Counted from the first letter of the stretch, positions 1 through 12,963 are shown. The stretch is 64,000 nucleotides of DNA from Mallotus nudiflorus (GCA_947683625.1 CANTUR010000125.1:2232001-2296000), one strand, 5' to 3'. The notes: generated by a model not told the origin, from the letters alone. Made by a program: numbers and translations.

Positions 1-2090
1 CATTTATATATCAAGATATACTAAAAATAAACCAAAAATATACCAAATCATATTATAATTAAATTATTGTTTAAGCATATAATGAAAATAAAAATCCTAA
101 GTCATGCATCCTATATGCAATGCATATATATATAGTATAATAACTCACATGTTAGTGCTCCACGAGATAAACTCGGCGGGCCTAATCCGTTAGGCCTTGG
201 TCTCGGCACAGCTAAACAAACAAATGACAACATGAAATTAGAATAAATTTAACGAAAATTCTAAAGATTCGATCTAGAATTTTAGACACAAAATTAGAAT
301 AGGAATTTGACTGGACATCACGTTTTACAAGAATTCTACCGAAAATTCGGCAGAACCTCCCCTGTAAAATGGACATCTCTCTACTCAAAGAGTAAAGCCA
401 GTCTTGCAAAGAAAACACACTTCGGAATAACACCAAATTCATAACCACAATCCCTCGGTTGGACTCCAAACTACAATTCACCGACCGAGGTTCACAATTC
501 ACAGAATATTACTGAAATACCAAAAATGCCCTTATATAATAAAATACATTTTATAAATCCAAATTACGTAATTAACCTTAAAACACGTTAAAAACCGATA
601 AAAACTCATGTATTTAGAAAAATTGTATATTATATATATAATTTGAAAATAATTTACGAAAAATAGTTTTAATTAGTTGAAAATACTAAATAATTTGTAG
701 AAATCATTTTTATACCCTAAATAACTATTAAAACCGATTTAATTACATTTTTAGCCAATTTAGCATAAAATTACCAAAATACCCCTATATATATAAATTT
801 ACTAAAATAAATCCAAAAATTCACCAAAAATAATATAATTACTCAAAATTAATTTTCTCAACATATATTTCAATAATATCAATAAATATACTCAATTAAC
901 CAATTTATTTCAATTAAACACATAATTAACCCTATTTTTCAAAATTACATAAACTTAATAAATTCAAAATAAATATATAAAAATTCACAAAAATTAAAAA
1001 TAAATTTCTATAATTCATTTAAACTCCTATAATTGCCATAAAACACAATTTCATAATTTAATTAATTAATTTTCGAAAATTAGAAAATATTAATAAAATA
1101 ATCAAAAATTCACAAAAATTAAAATAAATTCTAAAAATTATAAAAAAATTACAGCATGTAGATTAAGCTTCCAGGAACAAATTTTTTAAAGAAATTTTTC
1201 ATGAATCAATCAAAGTGAAGCTAAAAAAAATTCGAAACCCAAAATGGCTGAAATGAAGAAATTGAAATCTAAACAATTATAAAACAAATAAAGTGAAACA
1301 AAGCTTGGAATCACACTCAACAAAGCTCAAGGAGAAGATAGAGACTGATGGCATCAAATTTGGCGGCCGAAAAGTGCTTGATCGGAGTTAGGAGCAACTT
1401 TCGGCCTCTTGATGAAAATCCAGTCAAACAATGCCGGAAATGGGAGTTTGGGACGTCGGGAATGGCTGGAAGGGAAGGTGGCACACCGGAAAGCACAGTG
1501 ACAGTAAAGGAACAGACTTACAGTGCCCGGAGTTGAGGAAGAAATGGTCGGGAGGAAGGAAGAAGGCAAAATGGCAATTTCGTAATTTTTGTAAACTTTA
1601 TAATTTTGATTAAATATTGTGTATATTTGTATATATATATATGTCCACACTATATTATACTAATATATATATTCCCACACACAAATAATACTCACCACAC
1701 AAATATTTTAATATATTTAATAATTTATACACTTAAAATTAATTAATTAATACAAAAATTAAATAATAAAATTAAGGAAATTAATTAAGCTCTAATTAAT
1801 TAAATAAATACACATATATACATTTTATTTAGCACTTAAAAATTATGTATGAGTTCATGCAAATTCGTAAAACTAGTCAAAATAATTAATATTAAATTAT
1901 TTACTTGTCAATTTTCCCGAAAATACAATTCCCGGAAAAATTTTACGTAAAGTACTTAAAATAATATAAAATAATTAAAATTAGCTTTAAACAAATAACA
2001 ACTCTTAAAATATCATAATTATATACAAAAATTATTAATACTGCATATCCCGATGCAATATAAAAATATTTAAAAACTTGGGATATTACA
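1..2090 (-). mobile_element. Partial LTR of a Tekay-type gypsy element, antisense, inserted in element A
   Basis: Read on the minus strand, the block begins at 2090 with TGTAATATCCCAAG, a typical plant gypsy LTR start, and runs off the left edge. It is collinear with the plus-strand LTR at 6165-9462: a GC-richer untranslated segment (about 1560-1340 here, 6720-6980 there) is followed by AT-rich intron-like DNA, then by a well-matched block at 500-212 that resembles about 8000-8200. The sequence right of 2090 is mid-gag of element A, so this LTR interrupts that gene. A solo LTR and the 5' LTR of a full minus-strand element cannot be told apart here. Short ORFs inside it have no family resemblance. 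Confidence 0.75.
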
Positions 2091-2107
2091 CCTATATAGT
2101 TGGTGGT

Positions 2108-5100
2108 AGTGGATATGATGCAGCTCCCGGGTATCAACAGCCAGCATTTCACATTGGTAGTTCGAGTCAGCAGGCCGCGGGTAGTTCACAGCAGGGTGGT
2201 AGGAGGTCCAGGACCCACTGAGTTGGTCGTCATGGTTATGCCACGAACAAGAGAAGTGGTAGGGGTCACAGATTCAGTATTGGAGTCAGTAGCAGTAGTA
2301 GTGGGCAGAGCTCCGGACAGAGTAGTTCTGGGTCTGGGGCCAGTGCATGTGCGAGTTGTGGACGGTTTCATCAGGGCCCGTGTCATTTATTGTCAGGCAC
2401 TTGCTTCAGATGTGGACAGGTTGGTCATCTTGCCAGAGCTTATCCTCACTCAGGATATCAGCCACAGTACGCTCAGGGTTCGTCTTCATCAGTGGCTCAA
2501 CCCTACTATCCGATGCCCCAGTAGTTTAGAGCACCAATACGGCCATAGCAGAGACCGCCTCAGCTTATGGGCCAGTAGGGCTGAGGTTCAGTTGGTAGGC
2601 CTAATGGTCGTGGGTTTATGCAGCCCTCGACATCTCAACAGGCAGGTCGTGGCCAGGATCGAGTATTCACTTTGACACCACAGGATGCTCAGACTTCTAA
2701 TGCAGTGGTAATAGGTATTCTCTCAGTTTGTGCATGTGATGATAGAGTATTGTTTGACCCCAGTGCTTCACATTCATTCATTTCTCCTGTGTTTGCTTCG
2801 AGAATCGAGTGGCAGCCTTCCAGGTTGTCCGTTCCTTTATCTGTGTCGACTCCTTTTAGTGACGAGTTGGAGACAGATATTTTCTTTCCTTCGTGTCTGG
2901 TGTTAGTTGATGGTAGAGAATTATTGGCAGATTTGATATTGCTTGATGTGTTGGAATTTGACATCATTTTAGGTATGGATTGGTTGTCGAGGTATTATGC
3001 TTCTGTGAATTACTAAGAGAAAGAAGTGGTGTTCAGAATTCCAAATGAAGAAGAAATTTATTTTAAAGGCAAAAAGTGCTCCATGCCTTGTAATCTCATT
3101 TCTACCATTGCAGCCCAGAAGATGCTTAGAAGGGGTTGTAAGGGTTATTTGGCAGTGGTAAGGGATGTTAATTAAGTGAATGAGGCGATTGAACAGGTGC
3201 CAGTGGTGTGTGAATTTCTGGATGTCTTTCCTGAAGAATTACCAGGATTACCACCAAACAGAGAGATAGAGTTCTTTATCGATGTCATACCTGGTACAGA
3301 TCCTATTTCTATGCCACCCTACAGAATGGCACCAGCAGAATTACAGGAGCTGAACGAGCAGTTGCAGGAGTTGCTTGATAAGGGTTTCATAAGGCCCAGT
3401 ACATCACCTTGGGGTGCTTCGGTCTTGTTTGTGAAGAAGAAGGATGGTAGCCTTCGACTCTATATTGATTACAGACAGTTGAACAAGGTCACCATCAAGA
3501 ACAAGTATCCACTTCCAAGGATCGATGACCTGTTTGATCAACTTCAAGGTGCTACATACTTCTCTAAGATAGACTTGAGATCTGGGTATCACCAGTTGAG
3601 GATCAGAAGAGGTGATGAGCCCAAGATAACATTTTGAACGAGATATGGCCATTATGAGTTCTTAGTAATGTCCTTTGGGTTGACTAATACTCTAGCAGCC
3701 TTTATGGATTTGATGAATTAGGTATTCAGGCCATACTTGGACCAATTTGTAATAGTCTTCATTGATGATATCTTGGTTTATTCTAAGAGTGAAGCTGAGC
3801 ATGTTATACATCTGAGAAGGGTGCTTCAAACTTTAAGGAAGCACAGGTTGCATGCCAAGTTTTTAAAGTGTGAGTTCTGGTTAAATCAAGTGGCATATTT
3901 AGGCCACGTAGTTTCTAGAGATGGCATACAGGTGGACCCTAAAAAGATAGAGGCTATTACGGAGTGGCTGAGGCCGACTACCGTTAGAGAGGTACGGAGT
4001 TTCCTGGGTCTAGCAGGCTATTACAGAAGATTTATGAAAGACTTCTATAAAATTACTGTACCTTTAACAAGGTTGACCCAGAAGAGTGCTAAGTTTGTGT
4101 GGACAGACAGATGTGAAGAGCACTTCCAGTTGTTGAAGGACTTGTTGACGTCAGCTCCAATTCTAACCTTGCCTTCTAGAAATGAAGGGTATACAGTGTA
4201 TTGTGATGCTTCCAAAGTAGGATTAGGTTGTATGTTGATGCAAAATGGCCGAGTGATTGCTTATGCTCCGAGGCAGTTGAAGAAGCATGAGCAAAACTAT
4301 CCTACTCATGACTTGGAAATGGTAGCCGTTGTGTTTGTTTTGAAAATATGGAGGCATTACTTGTATGGGGTGACATGTGAGATATACACTGATCACAAGA
4401 GCTTAAAATATATCTTTCAGCAGAGGGACTTGAATTTGAGGTAGAGAAGATGGATGGAACTCCTTAAAGATTATGATTGCTCCATTTTATACCATCCAGG
4501 AAAGGCGAATGTTGTTGCTGATGCTTTGAATAGGAAGTCAGTGGGCAGTCTTGCCCACATTAGCACAGAAAGGAGGCCCATTGTTAAAGAGTTGCATGGG
4601 TTGATTGATCAAGGGTTGCAGATGGAAGTTACCCGAGAGTGCCTTTTAGCTCAATTCAGGGTGCGATTGGTGTACTTAGATCGAGTTAAGGTAGCTCAAA
4701 ATAGAGACCTACAGTTGCAGAGGATTATATATGAAGTGCAACAAGGGCAGTCAAGGGACTATGTGATTGATAGAGAAGGTGTGTTGCGGTTAGGCATTAG
4801 GATTTGTGTGCCAGATGTTGATGACTTGAGGAAGGAAATCATGGAAGAAGCACATTTTTTTGCTTATAGTATTCATCCAGGTTCTACCAAGATGTATCAT
4901 GACTTGAAAGATACATATTGGTGGAATGGAATGAAGAGGGACATTGCAGAGTTTGTGTCTAGATGTCTGACTTGTCAACAAGTGAATCTTGAACATCAGA
5001 GACCCTCAGGATTGTTGCAGCCTATGCCAATTCCCAAATGGAAATGGGACATGATAGCTATGGACTTTGTGTCTGGGCTACCTCGGACTACTGGAGGTTA

Positions 5101-6100
5101 TGATGCAATATGGGTGATTGTTGATAGGCTAACTAAGTCAGCACACTTTCTACCAATAAAGAAGATGTACTCTACTGATAGCCTGGCAAGACTTTATGTC
5201 AATAGGATTATTTGTTTACATGGAGTACCAGTGAGCATAGTGTAAGATAGAGGAGCCACATTCACCTCAGTCTTTTGGCAAGAGTTACATAAGGCCTTGG
5301 GTACCAGATTGGATTTCAGTATGGCCTTCCATTCTCAAACATATGGTTAGTCAGAGAGGACCATCCAGACATTAGAAGATATGTTGAGGATGTGTGTAAT
5401 GGATTTTGGAGGACAGTGGGATTCGCACTTACCATTGATTAAGTTTGCTTACAATAACAGCTATCATGCTAGTATCGAGATGGCTCCGTAAGAGGCACTA
5501 TATGGTAGGAAGTGTAGATCACCTTTATGTTGGGAGATTGGTGAAAGGCAGTTAACGGGACCAGAGTTGGTGTAAGTGACTTCAAAGAAGGTCCCCATTA
5601 TACAGCAGAGATTGAAAATAGCCTTTAGCAGATAGAAGAACTATGCTGACCCTAGGAGGAAGGATGTATCCTTTATGGTTAGAGACATGGTGTTCCTGAA
5701 GGTGTCTCCAATGAAAGGAGTTATGAGATTTAGCAAGAAGGGTAAGCTAGCTCCTAGATACATTGGACCGTTTGAGATTCGGTCTAGAGTGGGCGAAGTG
5801 GCGTATAGGTTGGTGTTACCACAAGAACTGTCGAGAATCCATCCTGTATTTCATGTGTCCATGCTGAGGAAATACGTTCCTGATCCATCTCATGTGTTGC
5901 AACCTCAGACCGTAGAGCTTAGTGATGATCTGACTTACGAGGAGTACCCAGTGGCGATTGTGGATCGCCAAATCCGACAGTTACGGACTAAGGAGATACC
6001 GATGGTGAAGGTGCTATGGAGTAACCATTCTGTTGAAGATTGCACTTGGGAAACTGAAGCTGAGATGCGAGTTTCTTTCCCATATATATTTCCTTCTTAG
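2108..6100 (+). pseudogene. gag-pol polyprotein of element A, disrupted by stops
   Basis: All coding segments share one reading frame. A CCHC-type zinc knuckle sits at about 2348-2455, but its last ligand codon now reads Tyr. The protease core (about 2755-2780) has Asp-Pro-Ser instead of the usual Asp-Ser/Thr-Gly. Reverse transcriptase spans about 3290-3950 with a FIDD box near 3768. RNase H (about 4190-4540) keeps YCDAS and TDHKSL. Integrase has an HHCC-type zinc region (about 4850-4985) and a DDE core from about 5040, and the chromodomain-like tail is at about 5935-6090. In-frame stops begin at 2219, 2522, 2546, 2576, 2582, 3014, 3173, 3635, 3719, 4442, 5243, 5348, 5489, 5573 and 5633: seven TAG, five TAA, three TGA. 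No frameshift is visible. The copy is dead. Confidence 0.9.
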
Positions 6101-6150
6101 CCTTGTAATTCTTCTATTCTTCTTTTCTTGAATTCGGGGATGAAATCTTA

Positions 6151-6164
6151 TAAGGAGGGAAGAC
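6151..6164 (+). other. Polypurine tract of element A
   Basis: The purine run AAGGAGGGAAGA, ending in a C, directly precedes the LTR start TGTAATACCC. This is the expected plus-strand priming site. Confidence 0.75.
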
Positions 6165-9100
6165 TGTAATACCCTATATTTTATTTAAATAAAGTAATTT
6201 CCAAACTGTGTTACTAATAATTACTTTTGAATTATATTATACAATTGTTAATTATTTTGCTATTTAATTGAGATATATTTATGTTAATATTATTTTAGGG
6301 TTATTAATTTATGAAAGAATTATATGTGAGTATTATTTATTTATTGTTTAAAATTTCATTGTTTATTTTTATTATTGTTATTATTATTATTATTATCATT
6401 ATTATTATTATTTTAAACTACATTAACTTTATGGTTATTTTATGTGTTACTATGTACATGCATATATACATATTTATATATACATACACATATATAATTA
6501 GGGTTTAATTATTATTTTATGTGTGTGCATTAATTTATTTATTTTTTTGTGTATATGTATGTATATATGTATGTAGGATACTTGTGTGTGTGAATATATG
6601 TATAAACATATATATATGTATAATGTGTATATGTGTGGTGGAGAATTTATATGATATTATAATATAATGTTTTAATATTAAGTAATTATTATTTATATAT
6701 ATATATACAAAAACAAAACAACCCGTAGCACTATCACCCTCAACCCTCTCTCATCGTGCGACATCCCCGACCACCACCATCACTGCGCCTCCCCCATCTC
6801 CGACCACCACCTGCTACCTTCTCCTCCTTCTTCCTCGCCTTCGGTCGCCAGCAGAGTCGCCGGAAACGCAGAAAATAGAGGAAGCCGAGAGTTGCCATTT
6901 TTATTGGCCAAGCTCCGTCCGGCCACCATTTCATGCCATTTCGGAGTCAATCCCCTCCTCTTGCACTGGTGAGACCCATTTCAAGCTTAGTTTAAGCTTT
7001 GATCTTGATTTGGTTGAGTTTTTGTTGATTGTTAGTTTGGAGCTCTAGGGTTTTGAAATTTTTTAGCTTGATCTAGCTTGATTCATGCAAACTTCCTTTA
7101 CAAATGTGATTCCTAGTAGCTCAATCTACCTCTATGAATTTTTGTATGATTTTTTGAAATTTATTTTAATTTTTGTGAATTTTTGAATATTTTATTATTA
7201 TTTTAGGAATTTTCGTAAATTAATTATTAAAAATATAATTTGGTATTTTTGGTGTTATTATAAGTTAATATTAATTTTAGAGTAAAGAAAATAATTTTTT
7301 AGAATATTATATAATTTTTAGGAATTTTCATAGTTTTGCCAAAAATTGAATTATTAGGTTAAATTATATATTTTTTGAAGAAATTAGAAGTCATTTATAG
7401 GTTTTAATTATATTAAGTTTTTAATGTAGAGAAAATGATTTTTAGATATTTGTATAATTTTTAAGGATTTTTTTTATATATATTAATGATGTATTATATA
7501 AGTTGTATATTATAAGGGTAGAAACGTAATTTTTTTAAATATAGTTAAAACAATAAATTTTAGTTGGTTTTAATAATAATCAAGGAAATTAAAAAGGGTT
7601 TTACAAATTATCTACTAATTTAGACCAATTAACACTAATTTCTCAAAATTTATCTTAATAATATATATTAGGTATTATTTTAAATATTATGTGTATTTTT
7701 TTTAGGATAAATATGTAATTCTACGCTAATTATAATTAAAATATATATTAATTAGCTTTATTAACATTTAAGAGGTTTATAGATATATTTTTTTTTTCCA
7801 TATGTAATAATAATAGGTAATTTTTATTAAGCAATATTAATTGTGAGTGTTGTTTTCATTTATATATATATATATATATATATGTTGGATTGTGAAATTT
7901 TTCTTTTAAATCTATTTTGAGAGATGATTTTTTGACTGGATAATCATATATGTGATGTGTATTTCTGGAGAAAATAAATGATTTAAATTGTGTTATGTTT
8001 TGTTGGATTGTGATCTCGGTCGAGACTAAGTGTAGTTCTGGAAGCTCAACTCGAGTGTGAATGTCTGTGGTTATTAGAAGTGCATTTTCTTTATAGGTTT
8101 GACTCTATCGATGGTAGAGAGATGTTCGTTTTATAGAGGAGACTCTGTCGAAATTTCGATAGATTTTCTCGTAAAACGTGATATTCGTAATAAATTTCTA
8201 CCGTTAGTTAGGTTTTATCCTGTCTATCGAGTCTTTTCCAGTCTTCCTCGAGTCAACCTAGAATTTCATTGTTTTGTTGATTTTCGATTTTTATTTCATA
8301 ATCATGTTTTAAAATCGATCTGTTAATTTCTTTTGTAGAGCATATCAGAGCAGAAGTCGTAAGACTGAGGCAGACGCACGGTCGTCAGTCTTCTCATTCA
8401 TCTTGTAAGTTGATAATATGATTTGTGCGTGTGTTTTATTTAAAGATGCATGCGCTCATATTTTTATGTTAATATTATATGATTTATTTAATTTAATGAT
8501 GCTATTGAAGGTTTAAAACGCATTTTTATTTATTTAAAAATCGATTTTGAGGAATTTTGGTAGAACGGACTACCTGGTGGGCTTCACCAGGACCGTGTGC
8601 ATATGATAGAGATTGAGAGATGGATCCGAATTATATATGACTGATGAATGTTGAACTGGGATGGATGCCTCGGTGGAAGCCTATGCTCTCGGGGACTGCC
8701 AGTGATTGTAAGGTTAATAATGGACTGGGACGGGTGTCTCGGTTGATGCCCTAGCTCTCAGGGACCGCTAGTGCCATATATTTGGATTAAGTGAACGACT
8801 ACGACTTGGTGCCTCGATTGATGCCTTTGCTCTCGGGGATCGACGGTCTAGTTGGAACAAGTGGGCCTGATTGACCATTTAGGATTTTGGGTTTAGGGTT
8901 CTGTCGAGATTTTTCAAAAGCTATATCTATATATTATAAATTATTTTTACTATCACTATATGGTTTTCAAAAAGGGTTTTCAAACCGTACCACTCTTATT
9001 ATTGACTTACTCAATGAGGTTTGATTTCCCTTAATTTATTTTTTTCAGGAGCCTGAGAGTTCGACCTCAGACTGCCTCCACGCCGGATTTCTTCATCACT

Positions 9101-9462
9101 GGCCATTTTATGTAGGTCATTGTAAGTTGTACTATTGTAATGTTTTAGGAAGCTGCAGTAGTAAATGTACTATGAATTGTATGACTTAAGTGTATTTGTG
9201 TAATTTTATTTATATGTACCACGTTCATGTATAATAATTTAAGTTTGATTTATATATGTGACGCTGGAAATATTTTAATTATGTATCCAATTATGTTTAA
9301 ATTTTAGAAAAATCAATTTGATAATGTGCTCTATTTTAAAATAAAGTTTTAAAATTATAAAGTTTGTTTATCTTTTCTTTAAGGCTTACTACGGGTTTTG
9401 GGGATCTTATACTTTTCCATTCCTTAATGCCGATCACGTGCCTTCAGGTTCAGATCGTGACA
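6165..9462 (+). repeat. 3' LTR of element A
   Basis: The LTR starts TGTAATACCC and ends TCGTGACA, about 3.3 kb. A TATA-rich promoter-like run lies at about 6692-6708. It is followed by a C-rich untranslated segment (6720-6980) and AT-rich, intron-like DNA with a (TA)n tract at 7861-7881. Three imperfect repeats built around GGGAC/GGGAT with TCTCGG lie at about 8650-8850. The short ORF at 8099-8326 lies inside the LTR and has no support as a gene. Confidence 0.8.
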
Positions 9463-10088
9463 GAAAACATTGCAACCATGGTATTGGAAAGGTTAGAGCC
9501 AATCTTTTACTATTACAGTACTACTTCTAGAAGATGAAAGTTTTCTTTTTTAATTTTATTATAAACTCATAACGTTGGATTCAACTTATATATGGAACTC
9601 CAGCCCCTTCTATGGATAAAGATGCCTTATGCTGTAGAGTGGTGCAAAACTCTTTTGTATTAGTGACTTACTTTTTTTAGGTAGAGCAACCATTGAAGAG
9701 GCACAGAGTCTCTTACATTGGCTAGACATTGAAGCAGGGTTTAGCAAGATGGGTGTTTGTGGACTTAGCATGGGTAAAAACTATTTTACAATGCTCAAAA
9801 TTATACTTGCCTTTAGTGAGTTGATATCTGGTCATCAACAGTTGGAATTCTACTTAAAAACAATACATATTTTGGAGAAACCAAAAATAACAATGTCTAA
9901 AAACATCTTACATTTTATTTATGACTTTGTTGCTTGTAAAATTTGATGATCCTCTTTAATTAAGAGGGAATTCATGCTGCCATGGTTGGATCTTTACATC
10001 CCACACCTGTCGCAACCTTACCATTTCTCTCCCCACATTCTGCTGCTGTGGCATTCTGTGAGGGGATATTGAGGCATGGCACTGCCTA
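9463..10088 (+). pseudogene. ABHD18-like alpha/beta hydrolase relic (three exon pieces)
   Basis: Three exon-like blocks match the plant ABHD18 (DUF2048) alpha/beta-hydrolase family by recognition. The first, 9463-9491, reads ENIATMVLE and ends at a GT donor. The second, about 9603-9773, carries SPFYG, GRATIEEA, SLLHWL and the nucleophile elbow GLSMG, then a GT donor. The third, 9967-10088, reads HAAMVGSLHPTPVATLPFLS and continues to EGILRHGTA. Damage is clear: a stop directly after SPFYG, loss of frame shortly after, and a stop replacing a Trp codon near 10086. No later exons were found. The first block starts exactly at the LTR end, so element A probably inserted into the exon. The N-terminal part would then lie left of the window. 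Introns are kept, so this is not a processed copy. Confidence 0.75.
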
Positions 10089-10611
10089 GGAAATTTCCTT
10101 TATTAAATTAGTGAATCTTTTCAATTTTCTGCTGTTAATGTTTATTAATAGGTAATTTCTCTGTGCGCTAATGTTCCTGTTTATTAGACAAATCCTAGGG
10201 CAAACTTCAATCTCGCACAGGTCTGTTTTCAAAGTTGCATTGTTCTATTTGAACTATAAAAGAAAAATGGAATTAGATTTTGTCTCTGTTGGCAACTTAG
10301 CTCATACAAATAAGACTGGAATTATCTATAAAAACTGATTTTGTCTCTGTTTTCCTTTGCTCGATGTGTGTTAATGAAACCCAAACATTGTTTCCTTCTA
10401 TTCTGTTCTTTTCTTGAACTTGTAGTGGGGACTGTCAACTGTATAATGTTTTTAAATGTTCTTTGCCAATTAATTTAGGAATTAATTTTGTTTGTTCTTT
10501 AAGAAAATTATCTTCAAATACTGAAATTGAAGAAGTAGGTTCTTCCAATCAAAAACTAAAAAAAAAAAAAAATTACCTGTGACTAGCCATGCATAAAGGT
10601 GAATGTCTCGA

Positions 10612-12105
10612 CAGAACTTAACATGTTGCTTGATGATTGTACCGCTCATATTCTATTCGATGTTATGCTAGACTTTGAATAGATTCTCATGCATGGCACT
10701 AGCAGGTGTGGCAACTGAGTTATACTTGATGAAAAATTGGTTGTCAAGTTTAGACCCTAGAATTGCACATCTATCGAACCTGAAAAAATTCTCTCTTCAA
10801 CAAAATCTTATAAATGATGCAGCAATTGGCCTTTCTTTGGTTGGGAAGCGTTATCGTGTCTTGAGGTAACCCAGTCACTATTTTTTTACCATTTTAAACT
10901 CAATGGCAGCAAATTGGCTTTTTATTTTGCTTTGCCTTTTGCTTCTAAGTTGAGAAAAAAAATTCCTGGCAACTATGATGGTTATAAGCGTGCAATTGAA
11001 TCAATAGAATTGATATGGTTTCTTTTGAATGCAACAAATAGGTAAGCCTACTCCCTTCCCAAACAAAGCTAGCTCTAGATAGTGTTGAACAATTCAAGAT
11101 GTTGGTTAAAGTGACAAAAGAATGAACTGAAACATTTCAATCCAATGGGAATTTAACTATTCTCTCTTGGAATTAAATCTGTAGGTTTTCTTTTGTTTGC
11201 ATTTTTTGTCTGCTGCTCGGAATCCTTTCAAGTGAATGATCAACTTCAAGATAAAGTTTTATCAATTAGTTAGTGAGAAATACTATTTCATCTCAATTCT
11301 CCATTTATTTCTTTTGCATATTTAGAAATTTATTGTTTTTTTTTAAATGTCACTGCATACTTCTATAAGCTTCAGTCTACAATATTTGATAATTTTTATC
11401 CCTAAAAGAGAAAAGCAAAAAAAAAAAGTTTGCTTAATATTACTTTTATTGCATTTGCAATCAGAATTTATTCATAGATGGTTGACTGAATTGTTCCTAT
11501 AATGGTATAGCATAAAAGGGCTAATATTTCAAGTAACAGTAAGGGGCTGCAGCTTGCAATTTAAATGTGCTTATCTTTTGCATAAAATTTTGTTGTGGGA
11601 TTGATGTGTTTGTGGTTTTGAGGGATGTGTATGAACAATGGCCTACATTCTGAACCAAGACTTAGATAATATGTTAAGAGAAAAGCCACTTAGAATGAAC
11701 TGAATGCTATCTTGTGTAGTCTAGATGGTGGAAGTCAAATTTACTATTTTTTTTACACCTGATATGTTAGACTTGCTGTCCTAAAATTCATTTTGGTTAT
11801 ATTCATTTATTCTCTCTTGTATACAGTACAGACTGAGGATGCTACTAAACCAAAGCGATGCCATTTATCATGAATAAGCCAGCAATTGACCAGTATGCAT
11901 ATTCCTGCCCTGGATAATATACTCTCATACTCAACTGTTGGTTTTCTTTTTTTGATTTAACCTCTTTGAGCAGTTTAGAAGATCTATGGCTCAATGATAG
12001 CCAAATAGAATCAGTTGAAGGCATTTTTGAGGTTGTTGTTGGTTCCAGAGAGAAATTAACTACAATCTACTTCGAAAACAACACGTGTATGAAATTATGC
12101 ACCTT
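10612..12105 (+). pseudogene. SDS22-like PP1 regulatory subunit relic (first and last LRR exons)
   Basis: Two exon-like pieces match plant homologues of SDS22/PPP1R7, the leucine-rich-repeat regulatory subunit of protein phosphatase 1. The first (about 10690-10866) contains LSSLDPRIAHLSNLKK and QNLINDAAIG, then reaches a GT donor after VLR. The second (11972-12105) follows a CAG acceptor and reads SLEDLWLNDSQIES, then GSREKLTTIYFENN, which is the C-terminal repeat and cap. The eight or so central repeats normally between them are not recognisable in the 1.1 kb that separates the pieces. Two unconnected exons cannot make a working protein. The order and orientation are those of the parent gene, so internal deletion of a DNA-level copy is the simplest reading. 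Confidence 0.75.
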
Positions 12106-12963
12106 GAAATTCTAATTTGTTCAGATCCTTGCTGTTGCATTATGCTTGCATGCCAAAAACCATTGGATATATATATATTACCTTCTCTGATTATTCAACA
12201 CATTAGGATTCTTTTTTATCTTTCTTGCTGTCTTGTTTGCTGATGATCATCCTTAAATAGCGGACGTGATTATCCCATTATTTTTCATTAATAAAGCTTA
12301 TCAGGGGTCATGACATTTCTTATTTTCGATATCAATGTTAACGGAAATATCTTGTGTTGGATTTTCTAACAGCAACTTGTTTCATGACATTATGTTGTTC
12401 AAAGGCTGATATCTTGAAATTTGTTCGACAGTTTATTTTCTGGATCCTGGATTCTCTCTAACAAGGGAATGTAATTTTCTTTTTGCTGTTGTCCTTTTAT
12501 TATTAGGGAATCTTAATTTCAATAGACAAGAAAACATTTGTTTTCATTGTGACAATATCTGTGCGTTTTAATTGATGATAGAAACAACAAAAATCAATTG
12601 CTTCAGCACTTGACATGCTTGTTTGATTCCTTGAAAAGGAACCTGTTGTGTTTTTTTGTTTTTTTTTTTTACTTGGCAACACATTTTCTTTTGATGTTAT
12701 TAATGTATATACGTCTGTGTATGATGTAGCCTTAGTTTATAACTATTAACATATCTGATATATAAGAAATTGCATGCTATGAATATCTCTATAAACTTTT
12801 TGTTTTCCTATGACCATTACTAAATTAAAAAATCAACTTTTTCATTTAAAATCTCTTTCACCTGCCTTAATTTTTATTTTTGTTTTTTTACTGGTATGTA
12901 GATCTCACATGGTGGTGCATGTGACTTCACTCTATCATCTATCAACATAATTAAAGATGTTAG
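12106..12963 (+). other. AT-rich DNA without recognised features
   Basis: I see no credible ORF, RNA gene or transposon end here. It may be a remaining intron or 3' flank of the SDS22-like relic. Its last bases, GTTAG (12959-12963), form the left target duplication of element B1. Confidence 0.5.

Larger units (their letters stand above)
2091..9462 (+). mobile_element. Element A: Tekay-clade Ty3/gypsy chromovirus, 5' part missing
   Basis: Gag C-terminus, protease, reverse transcriptase, RNase H, integrase and a C-terminal chromodomain-like segment lie in order, followed by a polypurine tract and a 3.3-kb 3' LTR. Integrase downstream of RNase H is the gypsy order, and the chromodomain tail with a long LTR fits the Tekay (Del) clade. 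The 5' LTR, primer site and gag N-terminus must lie left of the antisense LTR that ends at 2090. The right end (9462) abuts an exon-like sequence of a host gene relic. Confidence 0.85.

Noticed and set aside
2186..2386. Minus-strand Thr-rich ORF, and the plus ORF 2100-2675 in another frame
   Set aside because: Shadows of the gag zinc-knuckle region, whose true frame is that of the downstream pol.
6740..6934. Minus ORF with Gly/Arg-rich text in element A LTR
   Set aside because: Shadow of the C-rich untranslated segment of the LTR; not shared by the related LTR at 1-2090.
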